From assembly GCF_052065355.1 (NCBI RefSeq), contig NZ_JBQHUF010000001.1, positions 434,001 through 498,000 on the forward strand: a stretch of 64,000 bases of DNA, given 5' to 3'. Position 1 is the stretch's first letter, and every line of letters begins with the position of its first letter. The position numbers were made by a program, and so were the translations under genes. This DNA is from Flavonifractor sp052065355. GTDB taxonomy: Bacteria > Bacillota > Clostridia > Oscillospirales > Oscillospiraceae. Shown in pieces: positions 1 to 7,741 of the stretch. The notes beneath the pieces are model-generated. The model had not been told where the DNA came from. It saw only the letters and a list, made by a program, of their open reading frames with translations, and did no database searches.

Positions 1-17
1 TCGCGGAGCTGCTGTGA
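1..17 (+). CDS. spoIIIAD: SpoIIIAD, last codons only (partial)
   Basis: The first bases read in one frame as Ala-Glu-Leu-Leu-stop and end 35 bases before the SpoIIIAE start. SpoIIIAD precedes SpoIIIAE in the conserved spoIIIA operon, so this is most simply the last residues of SpoIIIAD. The call rests on position; five codons cannot identify a protein. Confidence 0.4.
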
Positions 18-52
18 GCCGGGCTCGGATGTGTAAGGGAGCGGATGGAAAC

Positions 53-1159
53 ATGGGAAAACGGCTGCTGATGCTGCTGTGTATGCTGGCAGTGCTGTCT
101 GGCACGGCCTGCGCCGCAGAACGAGACATTCCGGCGGCCCAGTCGGAAGCTCTGGACCTGGACGGGATCCAGGCTGCAGGGGAGGAGTGGGTGCCTGGGG
201 TCGATCTGGAGGAGGGAATGGATCTGGAGGACGGAATCCAGGCCATTCTGGATACAGGCAGCGGGCAGGTGTCCGGCATACTGCGGAAGGCCCTGCGCAG
301 CGGGGTCCTGCTGTTGGCCGTAGTGCTTTTGTGCGGCCTGGCGGAGGGACTGTACAGCGGCGTGGGCGGCGGAGATGGACCGGATTTAGTCTCCATGGTG
401 GGGGCTATGGCTGTGGCCGCTGTAGCTGTGGCCGACGCCAATTCTCTAATTGGGATGGGGCGGGAGGCACTGGAGAACATGGAGTCCTTCTCCAAGCTGC
501 TGCTGCCGGCGGTCACCGCAGCTGCTGCCGCGGCAGGAACGCCCAGCAGCGCGGCTGCCCGTCAGCTGGCCACCATGCTCTTTTCTGATGTGCTGATGAC
601 GGTTATCACCAGCCTGCTGCTCCCATTGCTCTATCTCTATATCGCAGCCTGCGTGGCTTATACCGCTGTGGGAAACGAGGGGCTGAAGCGGGTGGCCGGT
701 ACCATCAAATGGGTAGTGACGGTGGTACTCAGCGCCATTTTGATTATGTTTGTCAGCTACTTGACTATCAGCGGTGCCATCGCCGGTACAGCGGATGCTG
801 CTACCGTCAAGGCGGCCAAATTCACCATGTCCAGCATGGTACCTGTGGTGGGAGGCATTCTGTCTGATGCGGCGGAGACCGTACTGGCCAGCGCCGGCAT
901 CCTGAAAAACGCGGTAGGCGTGTTCGGTATGCTGGTAGTGCTGGGAATGTGTGTGGCTCCATTCCTTCAGCTTGGGATCCACTACCTGGTCTACAAGCTG
1001 ACCGCGGCTTTGAGTGCTACGGTGTCCAGCGGCCGGGTAGCCGGCCTTATCGACCAGATCGGCGGGGCGTTTGGACTGGTGCTCGGGATGACAGGTGCTT
1101 GCGCTTTACTGCTATTGATATCCATGGTTTCTGCGGTGACGGCCGCCACAGGAGGATAA
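53..1159 (+). CDS. spoIIIAE: Stage III sporulation protein AE
   Basis: Polytopic membrane protein of the SpoIIIA-SpoIIQ channel that links mother cell and forespore and is needed for late forespore gene expression. The 368-residue product has an N-terminal signal-like segment (MGKRLLMLLCMLAVLSG), a short acidic region, then about seven hydrophobic segments from residue 80 to the end, as in the family. I place the start at ATG 53, with AAGGGAG about nine bases upstream; a GTG at 14 would overlap the preceding stop and lengthen the signal peptide unnaturally. It is followed after 3 bases by spoIIIAF. Expression is expected under SigE from a promoter outside the window. Confidence 0.93.
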   Translation: MGKRLLMLLCMLAVLSGTACAAERDIPAAQSEALDLDGIQAAGEEWVPGVDLEEGMDLEDGIQAILDTGSGQVSGILRKALRSGVLLLAVVLLCGLAEGLYSGVGGGDGPDLVSMVGAMAVAAVAVADANSLIGMGREALENMESFSKLLLPAVTAAAAAAGTPSSAAARQLATMLFSDVLMTVITSLLLPLLYLYIAACVAYTAVGNEGLKRVAGTIKWVVTVVLSAILIMFVSYLTISGAIAGTADAATVKAAKFTMSSMVPVVGGILSDAAETVLASAGILKNAVGVFGMLVVLGMCVAPFLQLGIHYLVYKLTAALSATVSSGRVAGLIDQIGGAFGLVLGMTGACALLLLISMVSAVTAATGG

Positions 1160-1162
1160 GAC

Positions 1163-1654
1163 ATGCTGGATGTGATACGACAGTGGCTGCTGGGGATCTC
1201 ATGTGCGGCACTGGTAATCGCCATGGCGGAGAGCCTTACCCCATCGGGGACAATCCGAAAGATCGGGCGTCTGACCGGCGGCCTGGTCCTGTTGATTGCC
1301 ATGCTGGGACCGCTGCTCTCGCTGGATGAGGGTGCGCTGACCCAGGCACTGACAGAATACAAGCTTTCTCTGGACGATTACAGCCAGGAGCTGCAGCAGG
1401 AGGATCGGGAGTTGATGAAAGGCATCATAGAGGAACGCTCCGGCGCATATATACAGGACAAGGCGGAAAGCATGGGCATTGACTGCCAGGTAGCCGTAGA
1501 GGCGGGAGAGGAGGGCGACTGGCCAGTGCCGGAGTATGTTACAGTCTTCGGTACGCTGACGGCGGAGGAGCAGGCCAAGCTGGCCCGGGAGATCGAGGCC
1601 GATTTTGCCATTCCGTCGGAGCGGCAGTATTACGAAAGCGGTGGCGAGGAATGA
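1163..1654 (+). CDS. spoIIIAF: Stage III sporulation protein AF
   Basis: 163-residue component of the SpoIIIA complex. Two hydrophobic helices lie near residues 8-25 and 32-50 and are followed by a soluble domain, the family architecture. The C-terminal half shows the expected pattern of a small ring-building domain facing the intermembrane space. The gene lies 3 bases after spoIIIAE and overlaps spoIIIAG by 4 bases, implying translational coupling. Sequence conservation is low in this family, so identification rests on topology, length and position between AE and AG. Confidence 0.88.
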   Translation: MLDVIRQWLLGISCAALVIAMAESLTPSGTIRKIGRLTGGLVLLIAMLGPLLSLDEGALTQALTEYKLSLDDYSQELQQEDRELMKGIIEERSGAYIQDKAESMGIDCQVAVEAGEEGDWPVPEYVTVFGTLTAEEQAKLAREIEADFAIPSERQYYESGGEE

Positions 1655-2190
1655 AAAAAACAGATCTTTTACAGTGGAAAAAGCGCCTGGACGTTTTGTT
1701 TCAGCGATACAAATACGTGCTGCTGGTGATCCTGGTAGGGGCTGTTCTGCTGCTTCTTCCTCCTCTGTGGGAAAAAGATGAGACGAAGGAGAGCACGGCA
1801 GAGAGCCAGACCGGACAGGCGGGGGAGACAGCAGACTCTGTGGCCGACCTGGAACAGCGGTTGGAAGAGGCTCTGTCACAGATCCAGGGGGTGGGAGAGG
1901 CAGATGTGATCTTGACGTTAAAAAGCGGTCCCCAGAAGGTCCTGGCGCAGGATTCTGATACCTCCATCAGCGAGCAGGGTACGGAATCCACCCTGTCTTC
2001 CGTGATCGTCTCTCAGGGGTCGGGAGTGGAAGATGCCATCGTGATACAACAGCTTTCGCCCCAATATCAGGGGGCCCTTGTGGTATGCTCAGGAGGAGCC
2101 AACCCGGAGGTTCGGCTGCGGCTGGTGGAGGCGGTGTCCGCTCTGACGGGTTTGGGCGCGGATAAGATCTCAGTATGTAAAGGAAAGTGA
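1651..2190 (+). CDS. spoIIIAG: Stage III sporulation protein AG
   Basis: 179-residue bitopic protein. A single transmembrane helix at about residues 23-40 is followed by a linker and a ring-building (YscJ/FliF-like) domain. In SpoIIIAG this domain forms the large ring of the feeding-tube channel. The C-terminal motif YQGALVVCSGG with the downstream Val-Arg-rich helix and LTGLGADKISV is typical of the family. The ATG overlaps the end of spoIIIAF (ATGA). Confidence 0.93.
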   Translation: MKKTDLLQWKKRLDVLFQRYKYVLLVILVGAVLLLLPPLWEKDETKESTAESQTGQAGETADSVADLEQRLEEALSQIQGVGEADVILTLKSGPQKVLAQDSDTSISEQGTESTLSSVIVSQGSGVEDAIVIQQLSPQYQGALVVCSGGANPEVRLRLVEAVSALTGLGADKISVCKGK

Positions 2191-2200
2191 GGAAACCAAG

Positions 2201-2785
2201 ATGAAAGTATGGAAACGCAATGCCGTAGTGGCAGCTATTGTGCTCTTTGTTTGCGCAGCGGTTTATCTCAACTGGACCTATCAGGGCAACGAAACGGCAG
2301 ACGCCGGAAAGACCCTGGGTCAGGCAGCCCTGGTGTCCGGCCAGACCTCCGATCCGCTGCTCAGCAGTACTGCCTCTCCGGCGGTCACCGAGACGAACCA
2401 GCCCACCGCTGGGGATACCTCCTCCAGCAGCGGATATTTTGCCTCTGCCCGGCTCAACCGGCAGGAGGCCAGAGACAGCGCCCTGACTATTTTGCAGGAC
2501 GCTGCGGCGGACGAAAATGCTGACGCCGCCATGAAGGAAGAGACTGCTATGGCCATCCAGTCTTTGGCAGACTATACCGTGGCGGAAGCTCAGATCGAGA
2601 ACCTGGTGACTGCCAAGGGTTACGCCGACTGCATCGCCTTTATCAGCGATAACAGTGTCAGCGTGGTAGTATCCACCGGCGGCTCTGAGCTGACTGACGC
2701 GGACGTGGCCAAGATCATGGAAATCGTCACCGACGAGACAGGCTGCGAAGCCAGCCAGGTAAAGATTATTCCGGCGGAAGACTGA
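2201..2785 (+). CDS. spoIIIAH: Stage III sporulation protein AH
   Basis: 194-residue mother-cell protein that pairs with forespore SpoIIQ across the two membranes. It has one N-terminal transmembrane helix (about residues 8-24), a low-complexity Ser/Thr linker, and a C-terminal YscJ-like domain from about residue 85. The family pattern R(L)xRxxARDxALxxL appears as RLNRQEARDSALTIL. It is the last gene of the operon and is preceded by GAGGAAACCAAG. About 110 bases separate it from the next gene, which has its own promoter. Confidence 0.93.
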   Translation: MKVWKRNAVVAAIVLFVCAAVYLNWTYQGNETADAGKTLGQAALVSGQTSDPLLSSTASPAVTETNQPTAGDTSSSSGYFASARLNRQEARDSALTILQDAAADENADAAMKEETAMAIQSLADYTVAEAQIENLVTAKGYADCIAFISDNSVSVVVSTGGSELTDADVAKIMEIVTDETGCEASQVKIIPAED

Positions 2786-2833
2786 CCCGTATCGGTGCCG
2801 GGCCTGACACCGAAAGACGGCGGCAAAAATCAG

Positions 2834-2861
2834 TTGTAATTTCTCTGTTTTGTGGTACAAT
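2834..2861 (+). promoter_or_regulatory. SigA-type promoter of asp23
   Basis: TTGTAA at 2834-2839 and TACAAT at 2856-2861 are separated by 16 bases. They lie upstream of the Asp23 gene and after the end of spoIIIAH, so this housekeeping gene need not depend on the sporulation operon. Confidence 0.65.
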
Positions 2862-2894
2862 GTTTTCATAGTACACAAAAGGAGGGTGTCTGGC

Positions 2895-3278
2895 ATGGCA
2901 GATGGGAAAGAGTACATTTCTCGGCCCGACGAGCTGGGGAACATCCATATATCCGAAGACGTTTTGGCGGTGATCGCCGCCGCCGCCGCCATGGAGGTGG
3001 AGGGTGTTGGGAGCCTCTCCGCTAATCTGGGCAACGATATCGCCGAGCTGCTGGGCGGCAAGAAGAACCTGTCCAAGGGGATCCACATTGCGGTGGAGGA
3101 TGAGAGTATCCGGGTGGATCTGTCTGTCCTCATTAAGTATGGCTACACGATTATCGATGTGGCAAAAGAGGTGCAGAACGCGGTTTACCACGCCATTGAG
3201 AATACCAGCGGGCTGACGGTGGAGTGCGTCAACGTCCATGTGGCAGGCGTTTCCTTTGAGCGTGAAGCCAGCAAGTGA
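2895..3278 (+). CDS. Asp23/Gls24 family envelope stress protein
   Basis: 127-residue Asp23/Gls24 domain protein. The family forms membrane-associated cytoplasmic proteins linked to envelope stress; YloU/YqhY-type copies often sit beside fatty-acid or nusB genes. Visible family features are the GNIHISEDVLAVIAAAAAMEV block (residues about 15-35) and the C-terminal VECVNVHVAGVSFE block. I chose ATG 2895, which has AGGAGG nine bases upstream; an earlier in-frame ATG at 2850 would overlap the promoter. The asp23-nusB order matches many Clostridia. Confidence 0.9.
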   Translation: MADGKEYISRPDELGNIHISEDVLAVIAAAAAMEVEGVGSLSANLGNDIAELLGGKKNLSKGIHIAVEDESIRVDLSVLIKYGYTIIDVAKEVQNAVYHAIENTSGLTVECVNVHVAGVSFEREASK

Positions 3279-3320
3279 TTTCCCCGAACGGCTGCAGGAG
3301 CAGCTGAATGGAGCATAATG

Positions 3321-3351
3321 AAAAAGGACGCCCATCCGGGCGTCCTTTTTT
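3321..3351 (+). terminator. Rho-independent terminator after asp23
   Basis: Perfect stem GGACGCCC / GGGCGTCC with loop ATCC, followed by six T. It separates asp23 from the nusB promoter. Confidence 0.9.
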
Positions 3352-3384
3352 GCCGGATATTGCTTTTCATGGGGAATTTGCTCC

Positions 3385-3413
3385 TTTCTTTTTATACAGT
3401 CTTGTTGTATAAT
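3385..3413 (+). promoter_or_regulatory. Promoter of the nusB-recN gene run
   Basis: A consensus -10 TATAAT lies at 3408-3413, about 50 bases before the nusB start. The -35 (TTTCTT, 3385-3390, 17-base spacer) is weak. It is the only clear promoter seen between asp23 and the T-box for this co-directional run. Confidence 0.55.
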
Positions 3414-3464
3414 GGGACTGTCTATGAATATCATATGGGGACATGCCCGTTTGGAGGAACTGCA

Positions 3465-3956
3465 ATGACCAGAACAGCAGCCCGCGAGATCGCGGTCCAC
3501 TTTGTGTTTGAGTTGGGATTTACCGACCAGACGGCGGAGGAGCTTCTCTCCGAAGCACTCAGCCGTAAGACCTTTGCCGATATCGGAGAGGAGGAGCCAC
3601 TCTATTCCGAGTATCCGAATGAGGCTCAGCGGGAATATATCTCCAAACTGGTCAAGGGCGTCTATGACCATACGCCGGAGCTGGATGAGTATATTTCCAA
3701 ATATGCGATTGGCTGGAAATTTTCCCGCATGAATCGTGTAGCCATTGCCATTATGCGGGTGGCCATGTATGAGGTCCTGTATATGCAGGATATCCCCAAT
3801 GCGGCAGCCATCAATGAAGCAGTGGAACTGGTAAAGCACTACGAGGAGCCGGAGGTTGTCTCCTTTGTGAACGGCATCTTGGGTTCCTTTGTTCGGGGAG
3901 AGAATCCGCCTGATCCTGTGGGACTGAGCACCGGAAACGCATCGGAGGAAGAGTAA
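3465..3956 (+). CDS. nusB: Transcription antitermination factor NusB
   Basis: 163-residue all-helical RNA-binding factor that, with NusE/S10, binds boxA in rRNA leaders and prevents premature termination. The N-terminal TRTAAREIAVHFVFEL and the C-terminal block AAAINEAVELVKHYEEP...FVNGILG are diagnostic. The start is ATG 3465, preceded by TTGGAGG; a longer in-frame reading from 3318 starts inside the terminator and is rejected. The stop is one base before the next ATG. Confidence 0.95.
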   Translation: MTRTAAREIAVHFVFELGFTDQTAEELLSEALSRKTFADIGEEEPLYSEYPNEAQREYISKLVKGVYDHTPELDEYISKYAIGWKFSRMNRVAIAIMRVAMYEVLYMQDIPNAAAINEAVELVKHYEEPEVVSFVNGILGSFVRGENPPDPVGLSTGNASEEE

Positions 3957-3958
3957 GC

Positions 3959-4894
3959 ATGCGCGCACTGGGCATCGACACCAGTAACTACACCACTTCC
4001 GCCGCTGTATTTGACGGTTCAGAAGGCTATAATGCTGGCCGTTTGCTGACTGTCCGCCCCGGAGAGTTGGGACTGCGGCAGAGTGACGCCCTGTTTCAGC
4101 ATGTAAAGGCCCTGCCGCAGAGGTTTCAGGAGCTGAAAGAGGAAGGATGGCTGGAGGGGCTCTCTGTTGTGGGCGTTTCAAGCCGGCCGCGAGAGGTAGA
4201 AGGCTCCTATATGCCCTGTTTTCTGGCAGGTGACAGCTTGGGACATGCTTTGGCACTCACGCTGAATGTGCCCTGCTATCAGGTCTCTCACCAGCAGGGA
4301 CATGTGGCAGCTGCGGCCTGGTCGGCCGGGCATCTGGAGCTGATGGATCGGCCCATGCTGGCTTGGCACCTGTCCGGCGGTACTACGGAGCTTTTGTACG
4401 TGGAGCCGGAAGGCGTCAATGTTCGTGCCCGTCGGATTGGCGGTACCAGCGATATTTCTGCCGGGCAGCTGATTGACCGCACCGGTGTACTGCTGGGGTT
4501 GGATTTCCCTGCAGGCAAGGCGGTGGATGCTCTGGCAGAGGGCCAAACGGATCAGAAATTTTCTGTAAAGTTAAATGACCTTACGTTTTCTTTGTCCGGC
4601 ATGGAGAACAAAATGCGGGCTATGGCGGAGCGGGGTGAAGAACCCAGCCGAATCTGTGGGTTCGTACTGGAGACCGTGGCAGATGTAGTTCGACGGACCA
4701 CGTTGGCCGCATTGGGCCAGTATCCTGGCCTGCCGGTACTGTGTTCCGGCGGTGTGGCATCCAACCGTCGCCTGCGGACGGTCCTGACGGAGAGCTGTGG
4801 GGCGGTGTTTGCCCAGCCCCGTTATGCAACGGATAACGCTATGGGCGTGGCAATCCTGGCCCATCGGCTGCGGGAAAGGGAGCTGGAGGCATGA
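3959..4894 (+). CDS. TsaD/Kae1-like (peptidase M22 family) paralogue
   Basis: 311-residue ASKHA-fold protein related to TsaD, which installs threonylcarbamoyl on tRNA. It keeps the N-terminal GIDTSNYTT phosphate loop (5-13), the metal-binding pair His111/His115 (HQQGH), a GGTTE loop and the C-terminal ATDNAMGVAIL block (Asp292). Its position between nusB and xseA is typical of a clostridial TsaD paralogue of unknown substrate; the true tsaD normally sits with tsaB/tsaE. Canonical TsaD is longer (about 335-340) and has SGGHT where this has SGGTTE. I therefore do not give the symbol tsaD. The gene overlaps xseA by 4 bases. Confidence 0.75.
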   Translation: MRALGIDTSNYTTSAAVFDGSEGYNAGRLLTVRPGELGLRQSDALFQHVKALPQRFQELKEEGWLEGLSVVGVSSRPREVEGSYMPCFLAGDSLGHALALTLNVPCYQVSHQQGHVAAAAWSAGHLELMDRPMLAWHLSGGTTELLYVEPEGVNVRARRIGGTSDISAGQLIDRTGVLLGLDFPAGKAVDALAEGQTDQKFSVKLNDLTFSLSGMENKMRAMAERGEEPSRICGFVLETVADVVRRTTLAALGQYPGLPVLCSGGVASNRRLRTVLTESCGAVFAQPRYATDNAMGVAILAHRLRERELEA

Positions 4895-6093
4895 ATCAGG
4901 CACCTGTTTACTCTGTTTCACAGGTCAATCAGCATATCAAGGAACTGCTGGAGCGCGACCGGCCTCTGGCGGCTCTCTATGTGCGGGGCGAGCTCTCTAA
5001 TTACAAGGCGCATTCTTCTGGCCACCACTATTTTTCCCTTAAGGATCCCGGAGGGGTCATTCGATGTGTGATGTACCGTAGGGAGGCCATGAGTCTGCGA
5101 TTCCGCCCCCAGAACGGCATGAAGGTCGTCGCTTTCGGGCGCGTGTCGCTCTTCCCGCGGGATGGTCAATATCAGCTCTACTGCTCGTCCGTGATTCCGG
5201 AGGGCGTAGGTGATCTCCATCTGGCCTTTGAGCAGTTGAAGGAAAAACTGTATCGGGAGGGCTTGTTTGATCCCGCCCATAAGCGGCCTCTTCCCAGGTA
5301 TCCCAGCCGAATCGCCCTGATCACGTCCCCTGAGGGAGATGCGGTGCGGGACATGATCCGCATCCTAGGGGCACGCTGGCCGCTGGCGGAGGTGCTGGTG
5401 CTGCCGGTCAGGGTCCAAGGGGCTGAGGCTGCGGGAGAGATTTGTGCCGCGCTTGCCTGGGCCAACCGCCACCAGGCTGCGGACCTGATCATTACCGGCC
5501 GAGGCGGCGGCTCTATGGAGGATCTGTGGGCGTTCAATGAAGAACCGGTGGCCCGCGCCATCTACGCTTCGGCGATTCCTGTGATCTCAGCGGTAGGACA
5601 TGAGCCTGATGTGACCATAGCCGATTTTGTGGCAGATGTACGGGCATCTACACCCTCTAATGCTGCGGAGCGGGCTGTGCCCGACCAGAATGAAATCCTG
5701 GCCCGGTTATCTTATATGGAAAGCCGATTGGAACAGGCCATGAGCCGGAAGCTGGAGCGAGCCGGGAAGCAGCTGGAGCAGATAAGCCGGTGCCGGATGC
5801 TCCAGGATCCCATGAGCTACGTGGAAGATCGCCAGCAGCAGCTGGATTACTACTGTCAGCGGTTGGCTCAGGGGCTGTCCGCTGCCGCGGGTAGGGAACG
5901 GGAGCGGTTTGCTCGACTGGCTGCCAGTCTGGACGCCCTCAGTCCGCTGAAGGTGTTGGGCCGTGGTTACGCCATCGCCCGGCAGGTGGACGGGGGAATC
6001 GTACGCTCTGTAAAGGACGTCGGCCCAGGCGATGAGCTCTCCTTACGGGTAACAGACGGTGAGATATCCTGCCGGGTCCAAACCCAGGGATAA
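4891..6093 (+). CDS. xseA: Exodeoxyribonuclease VII large subunit
   Basis: 400-residue catalytic subunit of exonuclease VII, which degrades single-stranded DNA in both directions. The N-terminal OB fold (about residues 5-100, starting PVYSVSQVNQHIKELLE) is followed by the exonuclease domain with ITSPEGDAVRDM, TGRGGGSMEDLWAFN and SAVGHEPDVTIADFVAD. A long coiled coil (about 280-350) binds XseB. The start ATG overlaps the previous stop; xseB follows 17 bases later. Confidence 0.97.
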   Translation: MNQAPVYSVSQVNQHIKELLERDRPLAALYVRGELSNYKAHSSGHHYFSLKDPGGVIRCVMYRREAMSLRFRPQNGMKVVAFGRVSLFPRDGQYQLYCSSVIPEGVGDLHLAFEQLKEKLYREGLFDPAHKRPLPRYPSRIALITSPEGDAVRDMIRILGARWPLAEVLVLPVRVQGAEAAGEICAALAWANRHQAADLIITGRGGGSMEDLWAFNEEPVARAIYASAIPVISAVGHEPDVTIADFVADVRASTPSNAAERAVPDQNEILARLSYMESRLEQAMSRKLERAGKQLEQISRCRMLQDPMSYVEDRQQQLDYYCQRLAQGLSAAAGRERERFARLAASLDALSPLKVLGRGYAIARQVDGGIVRSVKDVGPGDELSLRVTDGEISCRVQTQG

Positions 6094-6110
6094 GAGAGGA
6101 CGTATCTGAA

Positions 6111-6350
6111 ATGGCTGAGAAGAAAATGAATTTTGAACAGGCGATGGACCGTCTGGATGAGATCGTCCGGCAGCTGGAACGTGGTGAGGCCCCGTTGGAG
6201 GAGGCGCTCTCTCTGTTTGAAGAGGGGACCAAGCTGGTCAAGAAATGCTCTGCACAGCTGGAGCGGGCGGAGCAGAAGGTAAGCAAGCTGCTGGCAGGTC
6301 CGGACGATACTGTACAGGAAAAACCCTTTTCAGGGGAGGCGCAGGAATGA
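6111..6350 (+). CDS. xseB: Exodeoxyribonuclease VII small subunit
   Basis: 79-residue helical hairpin that coats the XseA coiled coil. It shows the family signature FEQAMDRLDEIVRQLE, the EAPLEEALSLFEEG turn and a second helix ending in the VSKLL region. Length and position next to xseA fit. Its stop TGA overlaps the ispA start (ATGA). Confidence 0.96.
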   Translation: MAEKKMNFEQAMDRLDEIVRQLERGEAPLEEALSLFEEGTKLVKKCSAQLERAEQKVSKLLAGPDDTVQEKPFSGEAQE

Positions 6351-7231
6351 GTATGGAGAATCAGCATCTGGAAGCCCACCGTCTTCGAGTAGAGGAGTGG
6401 CTGCGTAACTGTTTCCAGGATCGGGAACCCAGGGGCGACCTGTATGACGCCATGCGTTATAGCTTGCTGGCTGGTGGGAAACGAATCCGGCCGGTTTTCC
6501 TGCTGGAGACCTGCCGGATCTGCGGCGGTGACCCGGAAGCGGCCCTGCCTTTTGCGGGCGCCATTGAGATGATTCACACCTATTCTCTGATTCATGACGA
6601 CCTGCCCTGTATGGATGATGATGATCTGCGCCGTGGACGTCCTACCAACCATAAGGTGTACGGCGAAGCTACAGCGGTGCTGGCCGGAGATGCTCTGCTG
6701 ACCGCAGCTTTTGAGTTTATGCTGGACCCGGCGGTGAGCTTGCCGCCGGAGCGGGTACTTGATGCTGCCGGCGTTTTGGCTCGGGCTGCCGGCGGACAGG
6801 GTATGGTGGGCGGTCAGATCCTTGACATGGCAGGGGAGGGTCACTCCTTGGGCCTTCATGAGGTTGAAGAGCTCCAGAAACTCAAGACCGGAGCTTTGAT
6901 TGCTGCCGCAACTGAAATAGGCTGTGCTCTGGCCGGAGGTACGGCAGAGCAGCGACAGGCGGTGCGCCGGTATGCGGAGCGCCTGGGCCTGGCTTTCCAG
7001 ATCCAGGACGATATCCTGGACGTGGTGGGGGACGAGGCCACTTTGGGAAAGCCTGTGGGTTCTGACGCAAAAAGTGAAAAAAATACCTTCGTGACCCTAA
7101 AAGGGTTAGAGGAATGCAGGGAACTGGTAGTTAAACTGACTCAAGATGCGGTGGGGGCACTGTCATGTTTTGGTGCAGAAGGGGACGGACTGTGCCAGCT
7201 GGCAGAGTCTTTGGTCAATCGCGAGAAATGA
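6347..7231 (+). CDS. ispA: Polyprenyl (farnesyl/geranyl) diphosphate synthase
   Basis: 294-residue trans-isoprenyl diphosphate synthase that condenses IPP with DMAPP/GPP to C15 (possibly C20) chains for quinones, undecaprenyl carrier and other isoprenoids. It carries the chain-binding GGKRIRP, the first Asp-rich motif beginning DDLPCMDDDD (residues 84 on) and the second motif QIQDDILD near 222. The ATG at 6347 overlaps the xseB stop with GGGGAGG upstream. The nearby dxs is the first enzyme of the MEP pathway that supplies the substrate. Confidence 0.95.
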   Translation: MSMENQHLEAHRLRVEEWLRNCFQDREPRGDLYDAMRYSLLAGGKRIRPVFLLETCRICGGDPEAALPFAGAIEMIHTYSLIHDDLPCMDDDDLRRGRPTNHKVYGEATAVLAGDALLTAAFEFMLDPAVSLPPERVLDAAGVLARAAGGQGMVGGQILDMAGEGHSLGLHEVEELQKLKTGALIAAATEIGCALAGGTAEQRQAVRRYAERLGLAFQIQDDILDVVGDEATLGKPVGSDAKSEKNTFVTLKGLEECRELVVKLTQDAVGALSCFGAEGDGLCQLAESLVNREK

Positions 7232-7238
7232 GGGCAGT

Positions 7239-7700
7239 ATGCGCAATGTAGTGGATGTGTTCACTGGAAATCTGATTTTAAATCTGTCGATTCTGGCGTG
7301 GGCGCTGGCCCAGGCGATCAAATTTATCATTACTTTGATCACTAAGCGGAAGTTGGACTGGCGTCATATCCTGTCCAGCGGCGGGATGCCAAGCTCCCAC
7401 TCCGCGTTTGTCTGTGCTTGCGCGGCGTCGATGGGCTATATGTATGGCTGGACCTCGCCGGTCTTTACTATTTCGGCGGTAGTAGCCATTGTTGTGATGT
7501 ATGATGCAGCAAATGTGCGTAAGGCGGCTGGCGAACAAGCTAAGATCTTGAACTATATTATGGATCACTGGACAGAAATGAAGCCTGCACTGTTTGGTAA
7601 GGAGCTGAAAGAGCTTCTGGGCCATACGCCGTTCCAGGTACTGATGGGTGGCCTGCTGGGCATTGCGATAGGGCTGGCAGGCGCCTGGCTTTACGCATAG
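7239..7700 (+). CDS. Divergent PAP2-family membrane protein (YuiD/DUF212)
   Basis: 153-residue membrane protein with about four hydrophobic segments and the signature SSGGMPSSHSAFVCA near residues 45-59. This resembles PAP2 phosphatase motif PSxH, and YDAANVRKAAGEQA follows at about 86-99. Related proteins are suspected lipid or polyprenyl phosphate phosphatases, but the reaction is not established. Placement between ispA and dxs hints at isoprenoid phosphate metabolism (inference). The ATG at 7239 begins 7 bases after ispA; an upstream in-frame start lies within ispA. Confidence 0.85.
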   Translation: MRNVVDVFTGNLILNLSILAWALAQAIKFIITLITKRKLDWRHILSSGGMPSSHSAFVCACAASMGYMYGWTSPVFTISAVVAIVVMYDAANVRKAAGEQAKILNYIMDHWTEMKPALFGKELKELLGHTPFQVLMGGLLGIAIGLAGAWLYA

Positions 7701-7741
7701 AAGAGAAACATCCGGCTTGAAATAGGCCGGGAGGTGATATC

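Noticed and set aside
2766..4256. Large minus-strand open frame across spoIIIAH, asp23, nusB and the TsaD paralogue
   Set aside because: It is antisense to four recognised genes, has no SD and no recognisable protein content.
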